64,000 nt of DNA. Source: CAWDLX01 sp963753485 (GTDB lineage Bacteria > Actinomycetota > Actinomycetes > Mycobacteriales > Micromonosporaceae). The stretch lies in assembly GCA_963753485.1 (NCBI GenBank), contig CAVWCL010000005.1:62001-126000 (forward strand), read 5' to 3'. The notes under the pieces were generated by a model. That model was not told where the DNA came from. It saw only the letters and a list, made by a program, of their open reading frames with translations, and searched no databases. Of the stretch, positions 1 to 7,667 are shown one piece after another. A program made the position numbers and the translations under genes. The stretch's first letter is position 1. Every line of letters begins with the position of its first letter.

Positions 1-351
1 GCTTTCCTCGACCGCCGGGGCGACCTGGATGCGTTGCGGGCCCTGGTCTTCGCCCGCATGATGTGGCATCTGCTGGCGGTCTTCGGCAACCCGCAGCGGG
101 TGCCGGTTCGGCGTCGGCGCGACTTCTTCCGCGAGATGACCGGGCTCTACCGCCGCCACGCACCCGGCGCGGGTTATCTCGTGCCGCCCGGCCCGGACGG
201 TGTGAAGTCGCGCCTGGTGGCCCGCGGCGCCTACCGCACGTTCGCGGTCGGCCGGCTGCTCGGGCGGCCGCGCCGCGGCGCCGGCTCGACGACGCGCAGC
301 CTGGTCGCCACGCTGCGTCGAGTGATCGGCCGGTCCCCGGCACCGAACTAA
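1..351 (+). CDS. C-terminal end of a probable glycosyltransferase (5' end outside window)
   Basis: The reading frame is open from base 1 and stops at 349-351, leaving the last 116 residues of a longer protein. The end is very basic, with residues such as RRRRDFFREMTGLYRRHAP and an Arg-rich tail. This resembles the C-terminal extension of actinobacterial family-2 glycosyltransferases that act on teichoic-acid-like or wall polymers, but no catalytic motif lies inside the window, so the product name is an inference. It ends 45 bases before dapB, which has its own promoter. Confidence 0.45.
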   Translation, partial: AFLDRRGDLDALRALVFARMMWHLLAVFGNPQRVPVRRRRDFFREMTGLYRRHAPGAGYLVPPGPDGVKSRLVARGAYRTFAVGRLLGRPRRGAGSTTRSLVATLRRVIGRSPAPN

Positions 352-382
352 CGGCCTGCGCGCCGGGCGGCCCGTTCTGCAT

Positions 383-388
383 TAGGTT
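383..388 (+). promoter_or_regulatory. -10 box of dapB, predicted leaderless
   Basis: TAGGTT is followed by 7 bases and then the GTG start at 396. Transcription would begin at or next to the start codon. No Shine-Dalgarno sequence precedes the GTG. Confidence 0.55.
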
Positions 389-395
389 ATGGGTC

Positions 396-1154
396 GTGAC
401 TGAGAACGAGCCGATCCGGGTCGGCGTGCTCGGGGCGCGGGGACGCATGGGTGCGCAGGTGTGTCGGGCGGTTGACGCCGCCGACGATCTCGAGCTGGTC
501 GCCATGGTCGACCAGGGTGACTGGCTGTTCAACATCGCCGACGCCGGGAGCGAGGTCGTGGTCGACTTCACCTCGCCCGACTCGGTGATGGACCACGTGC
601 ACTGGTGCATCGAACAGGGCATCAACCTCGTCGTGGGCACCAGCGGCTTCACCCAGCAGCGCTACGACCGGATCCGTCAATGGCTCGCCCACAAGCCCGA
701 TCTGGGCGTCATCGTGGCGCCCAACTTCGGCCTCGGCGCGGTGCTGATGATGGAGTTCGCCGAACGGGCGGCCCGCTTCTTCGAGTCGGTCGAGATCGTC
801 GAGATGCACCACCCGAACAAGGTCGACGCGCCGAGCGGCACCGCCCTGCGCACCGCGGAGTTGGTTGCCGCGGCGCGGGCCGACGCCGGTCTGGGACCCA
901 TGCCTGACGCCACCAAGGAGGACATGCTCGGTGCCCGCGGCTCCGAGGTGCAAGGGGTGCGCATCCACTCGGTGCGGATGGCCGGCCTGGTGGCGCATCA
1001 GCAGGTGCTCCTCGGTAGCGGCGGGGAGACCCTGACCATTCGGCACGACTCGTTCGACCGCAATTCCTACATGCCCGGCGTGCTGCTGGCGATCCGCTCG
1101 GTACGCCAGCGCCCCGGGCTCACCGTCGGTCTGGGCCCGCTGATCGACACCTGA
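396..1154 (+). CDS. dapB: 4-hydroxy-tetrahydrodipicolinate reductase
   Basis: Second enzyme of the diaminopimelate/lysine branch: reduces the dapA product with NAD(P)H to tetrahydrodipicolinate. The 252 residues match the family. The N-terminal nucleotide-binding loop GVLGARGRMGA and the signature EMHHPNKVDAPSGTA, with the catalytic His-His and substrate-binding Lys, are both intact. The GTG at 396 is chosen because the family begins just before the Rossmann loop and because a TANNNT -10 box lies 7 bases upstream. The frame is open further upstream, but that part overlaps the previous gene and does not look like DapB. dapA follows 5.6 kb downstream. Confidence 0.95.
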   Translation: MTENEPIRVGVLGARGRMGAQVCRAVDAADDLELVAMVDQGDWLFNIADAGSEVVVDFTSPDSVMDHVHWCIEQGINLVVGTSGFTQQRYDRIRQWLAHKPDLGVIVAPNFGLGAVLMMEFAERAARFFESVEIVEMHHPNKVDAPSGTALRTAELVAAARADAGLGPMPDATKEDMLGARGSEVQGVRIHSVRMAGLVAHQQVLLGSGGETLTIRHDSFDRNSYMPGVLLAIRSVRQRPGLTVGLGPLIDT

Positions 1155-1170
1155 ACCCGTCGCCGGTTCA
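1152..1170. terminator. Hairpin joining the stop codons of two convergent genes
   Basis: TGAACCCGTCGCCGGTTCA: a 6-bp stem with a 7-base loop. The left end is the TGA of dapB and the right end is the reverse-strand TGA of the acetyltransferase gene. Probably a bidirectional terminator. Confidence 0.5.
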
Positions 1171-1737
1171 CCGATCCGGGTCGAGCCGGGTGTGCAGGCG
1201 GATCTGGTCCACCAGGAGGTCGTCCACGTCGAGCGCGCGGGTGACGCCGTCGGGCTCCCACCCAGCCGAGGCGAGGAATCCCCGCACCACGGTGTCGGCC
1301 TCGAACGTCCACGCCACCGCGGCGGTGAACCCGTCCGCGCGCCAGGTATCGGTCCCGGCCGCGAGCAGGCGGCTGCCGTGACCGCGCCGGCCCCAGCGCG
1401 GCTCCACTACCAGGTCGGTGACGGCGGCCACCTCCGGCCCCAGTGCGCCGGGGGCCTCGTCCGGCGCCAGCGCCGCCTCATCGGCCTCACCGGCTGCCAG
1501 GAACCCGACCAGGTACGATTGTTCCGCTTGTTCCACGGCGACCAGTACGCGGTGGCGAGGCGAGGGCGGCTCCTCGATCGAGGCCAACCAGCGGCCTGTC
1601 ATCCAGGCGTCGTCCAGTTCGGCGAGCACACGGTGGGGGAGAATGCCTCGGTAGGCCTGCCGCCAGGTGGCGAGCTGGATGCGCGCGATCTCGACGGCGT
1701 CGGCGGGTGTTGCGGGGCGGACGTAGCCAAGCGCCAT
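1168..1737 (-). CDS. GNAT-family N-acetyltransferase
   Basis: 189-residue acetyl-CoA-dependent acetyltransferase; the substrate cannot be told. It begins MALGYVRPATPADAVEIARIQ, the usual GNAT beta1-alpha1 start. The acetyl-CoA loop is VEPRWGRRGHGSRLL, followed by a C-terminal FLASAGWEPDG strand. The ATG at 1737 is preferred over longer starts because the upstream residues are low-complexity and a TACGCT -10 box lies 8 bases before it. It converges on dapB with a 3-base overlap. Confidence 0.8.
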   Translation of the reverse strand: MALGYVRPATPADAVEIARIQLATWRQAYRGILPHRVLAELDDAWMTGRWLASIEEPPSPRHRVLVAVEQAEQSYLVGFLAAGEADEAALAPDEAPGALGPEVAAVTDLVVEPRWGRRGHGSRLLAAGTDTWRADGFTAAVAWTFEADTVVRGFLASAGWEPDGVTRALDVDDLLVDQIRLHTRLDPDR

Positions 1738-1745
1738 GGTCGCCG

Positions 1746-1751
1746 AGCGTA
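1746..1751 (-). promoter_or_regulatory. -10 box of the GNAT gene
   Basis: On the reverse strand TACGCT precedes the ATG by 8 bases, so the leader is absent or about one base long. Confidence 0.35.
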
Positions 1752-1805
1752 CGGGAGGCGAGGTCGGCGAGGTTGCCGGCGGGCCGAGCAGGGTAGCTGT
1801 CGGGG

Positions 1806-3116
1806 ATGGGAGGGGCCGTTGTGACCCACGCCGCGACGAGGGTCGTCGTCGCGCCACGCAGCACCGTCACCCGCAGCCGGCTCGCGGTCATCGCCGTCCT
1901 CGCGGCCGGCGCCCTGACCTTCGACTTCTTCCTCGCCGTCCGGCACGGGTACTTCGACCTGCGGGTCTACTACGGCGCGATCAACTACTGGATGCACGAC
2001 GGCGGGCTGATCTACGACTACCTGGTGCCGGGGAACACGTACGGCTACACCTATCCGCCCTTCGCCGCGATCACCATGGTCCCGATGGCGATCACCCCTT
2101 GGCCGGTCGCGATCGTGATCAGTTCGGTCCTCTGCGTCGTCACCTCGATGGCCGTCGTCTACTGGCTGGTCAGCCCGATCGCCCGGCGGCAGGGGTGGCC
2201 GGTCTGGTACGCGGTGGCCGTCACCCTGTGCTTCGGCATCATCTTCGAACCGCTGCGCGAGACGTTCCTCTTCGGACAGGTCAACATGCTGCTGCTGTTC
2301 CTGGTGGCGGCGGACATCGTGCTTCTGGTCGGCCGGGGCAGCCGGTTCGCCGGGGTCGGCATCGGCCTGGCCACGGCGATCAAGCTGACACCGGGCATCT
2401 TCATCGTCTACCTGCTCATCACCCGGCGGTGGCGGGCGGCCGTGGTGGCGAGCGTCACCGCCGCGCTGGCCACGGTGGCGTCGGCCGCCATCTCACCCGA
2501 CTCGTCGCTCGTCTTCTGGACCGACGCGGTCTGGAACACCGACCGGGTCGGCGCCTTGTCGTTCATCTCCAACCAGTCGCTCAACGGGGCGGTGGCCCGG
2601 CTGAACGAGGCGAACCCGAGCACCGTCGGCTGGCTCGCCGCGGTGGCGGTGGTGCTGGCCATCTGGGTGGTCCGGGTGCGCCGCGCCGCGGTGGCCGGCG
2701 ACGAGATCACCGGTTTTGCGCTCACCGGTCTGGTCGGCTGCCTGATCAGCCCGATCACCTGGGTACACCATCTGGTCTGGGTTGGTCCGGCGATCCTGCT
2801 CCTGCTCGACAGCGTGCTCACCGCGCGCGACCGGCGCCGTCGCTGGCGGCTCTTCGCGTTCATGATCGTCTCGTATGGGCTGCTCTGCAGCCGGCTGGTG
2901 TGGCAGTTCCCCGACAGCTGGGACAACCCGGTCACCTGGTTCTTCAGCAGCACCTACGTGTGGATCAGCATCGCGCTGCTGGTCGCGCTGCCGATCCGCC
3001 AGCGCTCGCCGGCCGAGCAGGCCCCACCGGCGCAGTCACTCACGGACACGATCAGCGGACCGGTGCCCGCCCGCCTGCGGGCCTCAGCCGTACCCGCGTC
3101 GTCGGTGTCGGAGTGA
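1806..3116 (+). CDS. GT87-type polyprenyl-phosphate-mannose mannosyltransferase, membrane protein
   Basis: 436-residue integral membrane protein with about ten hydrophobic segments. Motifs fit the DUF2029/GT87 alpha-(1,2)-mannosyltransferases of mycobacterial lipoglycan synthesis. They are FDLRVYYGAINYW after the first membrane segment (a likely external catalytic Asp), YTYPPFAAI, LFGQVNMLL, AIKLTPGIFI, SNQSLNGAVARL and SPITWVHHLVW. The likely donor is polyprenyl-phosphate mannose, used outside the membrane. The last 45 residues are hydrophilic. A TAGCTG sequence lies 6 bases before the ATG, an imperfect leaderless arrangement. The acceptor is unknown. Confidence 0.82.
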   Translation: MGGAVVTHAATRVVVAPRSTVTRSRLAVIAVLAAGALTFDFFLAVRHGYFDLRVYYGAINYWMHDGGLIYDYLVPGNTYGYTYPPFAAITMVPMAITPWPVAIVISSVLCVVTSMAVVYWLVSPIARRQGWPVWYAVAVTLCFGIIFEPLRETFLFGQVNMLLLFLVAADIVLLVGRGSRFAGVGIGLATAIKLTPGIFIVYLLITRRWRAAVVASVTAALATVASAAISPDSSLVFWTDAVWNTDRVGALSFISNQSLNGAVARLNEANPSTVGWLAAVAVVLAIWVVRVRRAAVAGDEITGFALTGLVGCLISPITWVHHLVWVGPAILLLLDSVLTARDRRRRWRLFAFMIVSYGLLCSRLVWQFPDSWDNPVTWFFSSTYVWISIALLVALPIRQRSPAEQAPPAQSLTDTISGPVPARLRASAVPASSVSE

Positions 3117-3187
3117 CGTCGACGCGGGTGGCGTCGTCGAGTGTCGTCCCCGCGGGTGGCGTCGTCGGGGGTGTCATAGGCGGCCGA

Positions 3188-3193
3188 TAGCCT
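3188..3193 (+). promoter_or_regulatory. -10 box of the YcaQ-family gene
   Basis: TAGCCT, 9 bases before the ATG at 3203. The predicted leader is only about two or three bases. Confidence 0.4.
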
Positions 3194-3202
3194 GCGCTGA
3201 CC

Positions 3203-4453
3203 ATGGCTGCCCTACCGCGGCGCGTCACCGCCAACGCGCTTTCGCTTGCCCAGGCGCGGCGCATCGCGCTGGCGGCGCAGGGTTTCACCGACGCCCGCCC
3301 GACCGGGACGCCGACGATGCGCCACCTGCGCCGCGTACTCGGTCGCATCGGGCTGCTCCAGGTGGACTCGGTCAACGTGCTGCAGCGCGCGCACTACCTC
3401 CCGCTGTTCAGCCGGCTGGGGGCATACCCGACCGCCCTGCTCGACCGGGCCGCGGCCGCCGCGCCCCGGGAGCTCTTCGAGTACTGGGGACATGAGGCGT
3501 CGCTGTTGCCGGTGGCTTTGCAGCCGTACCTGCGCTGGCGCATGGCCCGGTGGCGGGACCAGGCCTGGGGCGGCATCCGGCGGATCGCCGAGGAGCGGCC
3601 GGAGCTGATCGCCTGGGTGCTCGCCGAGGTGCGCGAGAAGGGACCGGTCGCCGCCGCCGAGATCGAGGAGGACGTGCCCCGCCGTACCGAGAACTGGGGC
3701 TGGAACTGGTCGGACACCAAGCAGGCGCTGGAGTGGCTGTTCTTCAGCGGACAGATCACCGCGGCCCGCCGGACCAACTCCTTCGCCCGCCTCTACGACC
3801 TGCCCGAGCGGGTGCTGCCGGCGCAGGTGGTGAACGCGCCGACGCCCACCGAGGCCGAGGCGATGCGGGAGTTGGTCCGGGTCTCGGCCGTGGCCCTCGG
3901 CGTCGCCGCCGAGGTGGAGCTGCGCGACTACTTCCGATTGCCGGTGGCCGGCGCCCGCCGGGCGGTGGCCGAACTGGTCGAGGACGGGGTGCTCCAACCG
4001 GTCACCGTCCAAGGCTGGCGAGCGCCGGCGTACCTGCATCACGAGGCCCGGCTGCCCCGCTGGGTTCGCGCGTCGACCCTGGTCAGTCCGTTCGATCCGC
4101 TGGTCTGGGAGCGGGGACGCTCGGAGCGGCTCTTCGACTTCCGCTACCGGATCGAGATCTACACACCGGCCGCCAAACGGGTTCACGGGTATTACGTCCT
4201 GCCGTTCCTGCACGGCGAGGCGATCGTCGCCCGGGTCGACCTCAAGTCCGATCGGCGGGCCGGGGTGCTGCGGGTACCGGCCGCCTGGGCGGAGCCGGGA
4301 CACCGCGCCGACGAGGTCGCGGTGGCGCTCGGTGACGCCCTGCACGCGATGGCGTCGTGGCTGGGCCTGGACGAGGTGGCGTCGCCGGCAAAGGGCGACC
4401 TCGCATCCGCGCTGCGGGCCGCCCTGCGTGGGCCGGCTCGCGCTACGGTGTAG
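3203..4453 (+). CDS. YcaQ/AlkZ-family winged-helix DNA glycosylase
   Basis: 416 residues of the HTH_42 (DUF1006) superfamily, whose characterised members (AlkZ, AlkX/YcaQ) excise alkylated bases or unhook interstrand crosslinks. The catalytic Q-x-D motif is present as LLQVDSVNVLQRAHY (Q53, D55), which places it nearer the AlkX/YcaQ branch than the Q-x-Q AlkZ branch. Other family blocks are LFEYWGHEASLLP, NWGWNWSDTKQALEWLFFSGQI and LVSPFDPLVWERGRSERLFDF. It stands alone between a membrane mannosyltransferase gene and a DUF2752 gene, so its repair role rests on the family. Confidence 0.85.
   Translation: MAALPRRVTANALSLAQARRIALAAQGFTDARPTGTPTMRHLRRVLGRIGLLQVDSVNVLQRAHYLPLFSRLGAYPTALLDRAAAAAPRELFEYWGHEASLLPVALQPYLRWRMARWRDQAWGGIRRIAEERPELIAWVLAEVREKGPVAAAEIEEDVPRRTENWGWNWSDTKQALEWLFFSGQITAARRTNSFARLYDLPERVLPAQVVNAPTPTEAEAMRELVRVSAVALGVAAEVELRDYFRLPVAGARRAVAELVEDGVLQPVTVQGWRAPAYLHHEARLPRWVRASTLVSPFDPLVWERGRSERLFDFRYRIEIYTPAAKRVHGYYVLPFLHGEAIVARVDLKSDRRAGVLRVPAAWAEPGHRADEVAVALGDALHAMASWLGLDEVASPAKGDLASALRAALRGPARATV
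4444..4449 (+). promoter_or_regulatory. -10 box of the DUF2752 gene, predicted leaderless
   Basis: TACGGT, 6 bases before the GTG at 4456, inside the last codons of the previous gene. Confidence 0.5.
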
Positions 4454-4455
4454 GC

Positions 4456-4995
4456 GTGAGCTACGCCACCGAGCCGGGGCCCGACCACGCGCACGCGCTA
4501 CGGGCCCACGCACTGCCGGCGCACATCGCGCCCCGGCCCGCGTCGACGCCCAACGCCATGACCCGGGCGTTCCTGCACCTTTACCAGCGAACCCCGCGAT
4601 GGGCCGCGCCGGCGGCGGTGCTGTTCTGCTTCGCCGGCGCCGCCTCGTACGTGTGGATCAGCAACCCCACCAACGGGGGTGCGGCTGACATCCCGACGTG
4701 CATCGTCAAGCTCACCACCGGGCTGGACTGCCCCGGCTGCGGCGGTACCCGGGCGTTCTACTACCTGCTGCACGGCAACATCGCCGAGGCCGCCCGCTAC
4801 CACGCGATCGCCGTCTTCGCCGCGCCGTTCCTGGTCTGGTTCTACCTGGCCTGGGCCATCAAGCGGGTTACCGGCAAGCAGGTTCCGGTGCCGAACCTCG
4901 GCCCCCGCGCGATGAGTCTCTACCTGGGCGCCTGGGCGGTCTTCATGATCGCCCGCAACCTTCCGTTCGCGCCCTTCACCTCCCTGTACGTGTAA
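4456..4995 (+). CDS. DUF2752 membrane protein
   Basis: 179 residues. The DUF2752 signature TGLDCPGCGGTRAFYYLLHG is complete, with a preceding Cys in PTCIVKLTTG. Three membrane segments can be seen: after RTPRW, after YHAIAV, and before the C-terminal ARNLPF. An Ala/His-rich, unstructured stretch of about 30 residues precedes the first. The function of DUF2752 is unknown; the conserved cysteines could bind metal. The GTG start is set by a -10 box 6 bases upstream. The palindromic repeat at 5037-5104 follows it. Confidence 0.85.
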   Translation: MSYATEPGPDHAHALRAHALPAHIAPRPASTPNAMTRAFLHLYQRTPRWAAPAAVLFCFAGAASYVWISNPTNGGAADIPTCIVKLTTGLDCPGCGGTRAFYYLLHGNIAEAARYHAIAVFAAPFLVWFYLAWAIKRVTGKQVPVPNLGPRAMSLYLGAWAVFMIARNLPFAPFTSLYV

Positions 4996-5036
4996 CCCCC
5001 TCGGGCGCTGAGCCCCCCTCCGGCTCTACGTCTGAG

Positions 5037-5104
5037 CCCGTCGATCTAGGGCGTATGCACATGCTTCGATCTCTAATCGCGTGCGTATGCCCTAGATCGA
5101 CGGG
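5037..5104. repeat. Palindromic repeat family 1, copy 1
   Basis: 68-base inverted repeat with outer arms CCCGTCGATCTAGGGC and the reverse complement. The stem continues through GTAT facing GTAT, which pairs by two G-U wobbles only in the forward RNA, and then through GCAC/GTGC. The inner loop is CGAT-CTCTA-ATCG. It lies between convergent genes and would act as a strong bidirectional terminator. Other copies are at 6584, 9881, 48346 and 62319. Confidence 0.85.
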
Positions 5105-5115
5105 AAGGGAGGGGG

Positions 5116-5934
5116 TCAGCCGGCGAGCGCTACCCGGCGTACGGTGATATCGCCGCTGACGGTTTGAACATGCAGCGTCAGCTTGGCGCCACTCTCGCCT
5201 GGCGCCGCCGACATGTCCAGATTGCTGTTGGTCGAGCCGGACACGGTGTTCAGGTCGAGCCACACCCCGGTGCCGGCCGGCACGCCGACGGCAACGTCGC
5301 CGGAGGCGGAGTTGACCCGGACATCGCCACCGCGGGCCGCGCCAATCTGGACGTCGCCGGAGGCGGTACTGGCCCGTACCGTGGCATGCGCGTCGTCGAT
5401 GCTGACATCGCCGCTGGCGGTCTCGGCGGTGATGGCGCCGGTGACCCGGGTGACCCTGAGGTCTCCGGATCCGGTGCTCACCCGCAGCTCGCCACCGATC
5501 TCTTCGCCGTGCACGTCGCCGCTGCCGCTGCGTACCGTGAGATCACCGGTGGTCCGGGAGATGAACGTGTCGCCGGAGCCGGTGTGGATGTCGGCGTCGC
5601 GCAGCTGCCCCTCGACCCGGACGTCGGCCGAGCCGGTATGCGAGCGCAGGCGACTGTCGTCGGGCAGCCGGACGTCGACCCGGACCCGCCCGTTGCGCTT
5701 GAAGATCCAGCCGCCGTGGCTGTCCGGCGTTTCGATGCGCAGCCGGCCGTCGTCGAACTGGACCTTGGTGTTGGCCGCGGCCACCTGCGAGGCCTCGTTG
5801 TCGTCGTACGGGGTCACCGTGACCACGGCGACCGGATCGGGCGAGGTGGCCACGGTGAGCAGGCCGGCGCCGACCCGGATGTTCGTGTCGATCGGGCCGG
5901 TGCAGACGAACTCCTGCGGGTCGAACTGTGCCAT
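5116..5934 (-). CDS. DUF4097-family beta-strand repeat protein
   Basis: 272 residues without a signal peptide or membrane segment. From about residue 85 the sequence is a run of short beta repeats carrying a [TS]-x-SGD-[VLIF] motif: HTGSADV, HTGSGDTF, RSGSGDV, STGSGDL, TASGDVS, TASGDVQ, SASGDVA, TVSGDIT. This is the DUF4097 right-handed beta-helix pattern, often called adhesin-like, with no established activity. The ATG at 5934 has a good ribosome site (AGGAG). It is the second gene of an operon with the ribbon-helix-helix gene 38 bases upstream. Confidence 0.85.
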   Translation of the reverse strand: MAQFDPQEFVCTGPIDTNIRVGAGLLTVATSPDPVAVVTVTPYDDNEASQVAAANTKVQFDDGRLRIETPDSHGGWIFKRNGRVRVDVRLPDDSRLRSHTGSADVRVEGQLRDADIHTGSGDTFISRTTGDLTVRSGSGDVHGEEIGGELRVSTGSGDLRVTRVTGAITAETASGDVSIDDAHATVRASTASGDVQIGAARGGDVRVNSASGDVAVGVPAGTGVWLDLNTVSGSTNSNLDMSAAPGESGAKLTLHVQTVSGDITVRRVALAG

Positions 5935-5972
5935 GGGGAACACTCCTTGGTGGTGAGTACGGGTGGTGGTGC

Positions 5973-6515
5973 TCAGGCCCGGGCGTACCCGGTGACCCGT
6001 CGGCCGAGGCGGCCGCGCCCCGGCGGGTTGGGCCCACGGTTGGTGCCGGGCGGTGCGGCGACCATCTGGGCGATGGCGCGCACGAGCCACGCATTGATCG
6101 AGATGGACTCGGCCGCCGCCGCCCGCTCGACCGCCTCCTTGAGCGACTCGGGCAGGCGCAGGGTGACCCGAGCCAGGTCGCCGGCGTCCTCACCGGCTCC
6201 GCTCGGCGCGGCGGGCGCACGGTGGGAGCTGGCGGGTGGCTCGCCGGGCGGCGGTGTCTCGGTGACCACCATGTGGGCATCGCGGCCGCGTAGGCGGACC
6301 TCGACGCTGAAGGAGCCCGCGTCGTCAGCGCCCCGGGCCAGCCTCGCCGTGATCTCGGCGGCGGCGTCGGAGAGCGCCTCCAGCAGGAAGAGCCTGGCCG
6401 AGGCCTCCAGCGAGCCGGCGAGCGTCTCGGCGGCCCGGACGATCTCGGGACCGCCGGGTGCCGCGGCGGCGGTCAGGTCCCGGCGCAGGCCGTCAAGGTA
6501 CGGCGAAAGATCCAT
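5973..6515 (-). CDS. Ribbon-helix-helix (CopG/HicB-type) DNA-binding protein
   Basis: 180 residues. The C-terminal third has the RHH fold LARVTLRLPESLKEAVERAA, followed by SISINAWLVRAIAQMV: one DNA-contacting beta strand and two helices. The first 115 residues form a separate acidic helical region, possibly a sensor or oligomer domain. No toxin gene is adjacent, so this is more likely a transcription regulator than an antitoxin. It heads an operon with the DUF4097 gene. The start codon abuts a promoter covered by three evenly spaced GACGTC palindromes, the expected layout for autoregulation by an RHH protein. Confidence 0.8.
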   Translation of the reverse strand: MDLSPYLDGLRRDLTAAAAPGGPEIVRAAETLAGSLEASARLFLLEALSDAAAEITARLARGADDAGSFSVEVRLRGRDAHMVVTETPPPGEPPASSHRAPAAPSGAGEDAGDLARVTLRLPESLKEAVERAAAAESISINAWLVRAIAQMVAAPPGTNRGPNPPGRGRLGRRVTGYARA

Positions 6516-6550
6516 GACGTCATAGTGACGTCGGCACGACGTCTTGTCAA
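6516..6550 (-). promoter_or_regulatory. Leaderless promoter with triple GACGTC operator
   Basis: Reverse strand: -35 TTGACA (6550-6545), a 17-base spacer, -10 CACTAT (6527-6522), 6 bases, then the ATG at 6515. GACGTC occurs at 6516-6521, 6527-6532 and 6538-6543, that is, at exact 11-bp steps on one face of the helix. The first is extended to TGACGTCA. Confidence 0.75.
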
Positions 6551-6583
6551 GTCGCCGCCCGCCCCGCCGCCACCACCCCTGTC

Positions 6584-6642
6584 CGATCTAGGGCGTATGC
6601 ACATGGTCAGAGATTATTTTAGGTGCTTTAGCCCTAGATCAA
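6584..6642. repeat. Palindromic repeat family 1, copy 2 (degenerate, reverse orientation)
   Basis: The arms CGATCTAGGGC and GCCCTAGATC are kept, but the inner stem has mismatches and the inner loop matches the family core (AATCTCTGACC) only on the reverse strand. Unlike the other copies it lies between divergent genes, 69 bases upstream of the RHH start and 84 before dapA. Confidence 0.7.
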
Positions 6643-6725
6643 CGCGACGGGTCCGGGGACGAGATCGCCGGGCGGGGTGGACCGCTGACATGATGAGGAA
6701 CACGAACGCACGCGAAGGGGTGGCC

Positions 6726-7667
6726 ATGACGAACGCAGTTGACCGTCGCCGGCCGTTCGGCCGGCTTGTCACCGCCATGGTGACGCCCTGCTCGGCAGGC
6801 GGATCGCTCGATCTGGATGGCGTTGGCCGCCTCGCGGCCTACCTCGTCGATGTCCAGGGCAACGACGGTCTGGTCGTCAACGGAACCACCGGAGAGTCGC
6901 CGACGACCACCGACGCCGAGAAGGAGGCGGTCGTGCGGGCCGTGGTGGACGCGGTCGGCGACCGGGCGCAGGTGATCGCCGGTGTCGGCACCTACGACAC
7001 CCGCCACTCGACCGAGTTGGCGCGGGCCGCGGAGAAGGCGGGTGCGGATGCGCTGCTGGTGGTCACGCCGTACTACAACAAGCCGCCCCAGGCCGGCCTG
7101 GTGCGGCACTTCACCGCGGTCGCCGACGCCACCGAGCTGCCGGTGATGGTCTACGACATCCCGGGCCGCACCGGCACCCCGATCGCCACCGAGACGTTCG
7201 GCCGCCTGGCTGACCACCCGCGCATCGTGGCGGTGAAGGATGCCAAGGGTGAGATCGCGAACACCTCCTGGGTCACCCGGAACACCGCCCTCGCCTTTTA
7301 CTCCGGCGACGACCGCAACACGCTGCCGCTGCTGTCCGTCGGCGCGGTCGGTGTCGTCGGCGTGGTGACCCACCTGTTTGGACGGTCGACCAAGGCGATG
7401 ATCGAGGCGTACGAGCGGGGAGACCACACCGAAGCGTTGCGGCTGCATCATCAGCAGCTGCCGGTGTACTACGGCTTCTTCCGTACCCAGGGGGTCATCT
7501 TGACCAAGGCGGCGCTCAACGCCTGTGGACTGCCCGCCGGCCCGGTGCGCGCGCCGCTGGTCGACGCCACCGACGCCGAGCTGGCCACGCTGCGCGTCGA
7601 CTGTGCGGATGCCGGGCTGGAGCTCGGCCCCGCCGTCGCGGTGTCGGCCTCCGGGGGAGCGGAATGA
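6726..7667 (+). CDS. dapA: 4-hydroxy-tetrahydrodipicolinate synthase
   Basis: First committed enzyme of diaminopimelate/lysine synthesis; condenses pyruvate with aspartate semialdehyde. 313 residues in a TIM barrel. The Schiff-base lysine is in RIVAVKDAKGE, the catalytic tyrosine in VMVYDIPGRTG, and the substrate loop in VNGTTGESPT. YYNKPPQAGL is also typical. The ATG at 6726 follows a GAAGGGG ribosome site; an earlier in-frame ATG is less well placed. The stop overlaps the start of rnj by four bases (ATGA), so the two genes are translationally coupled. Confidence 0.96.
   Translation: MTNAVDRRRPFGRLVTAMVTPCSAGGSLDLDGVGRLAAYLVDVQGNDGLVVNGTTGESPTTTDAEKEAVVRAVVDAVGDRAQVIAGVGTYDTRHSTELARAAEKAGADALLVVTPYYNKPPQAGLVRHFTAVADATELPVMVYDIPGRTGTPIATETFGRLADHPRIVAVKDAKGEIANTSWVTRNTALAFYSGDDRNTLPLLSVGAVGVVGVVTHLFGRSTKAMIEAYERGDHTEALRLHHQQLPVYYGFFRTQGVILTKAALNACGLPAGPVRAPLVDATDAELATLRVDCADAGLELGPAVAVSASGGAE

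Noticed and set aside
63..395. dapB frame extends upstream to base 63
   Set aside because: The extension overlaps the previous gene, is Arg/Pro/Ala-rich and has no similarity to DapB; the GTG at 396 has a -10 box directly upstream.
5973..6515. RHH gene as an antitoxin of a HicAB-type system
   Set aside because: There is no small toxin gene on either side; the partner is a DUF4097 protein.
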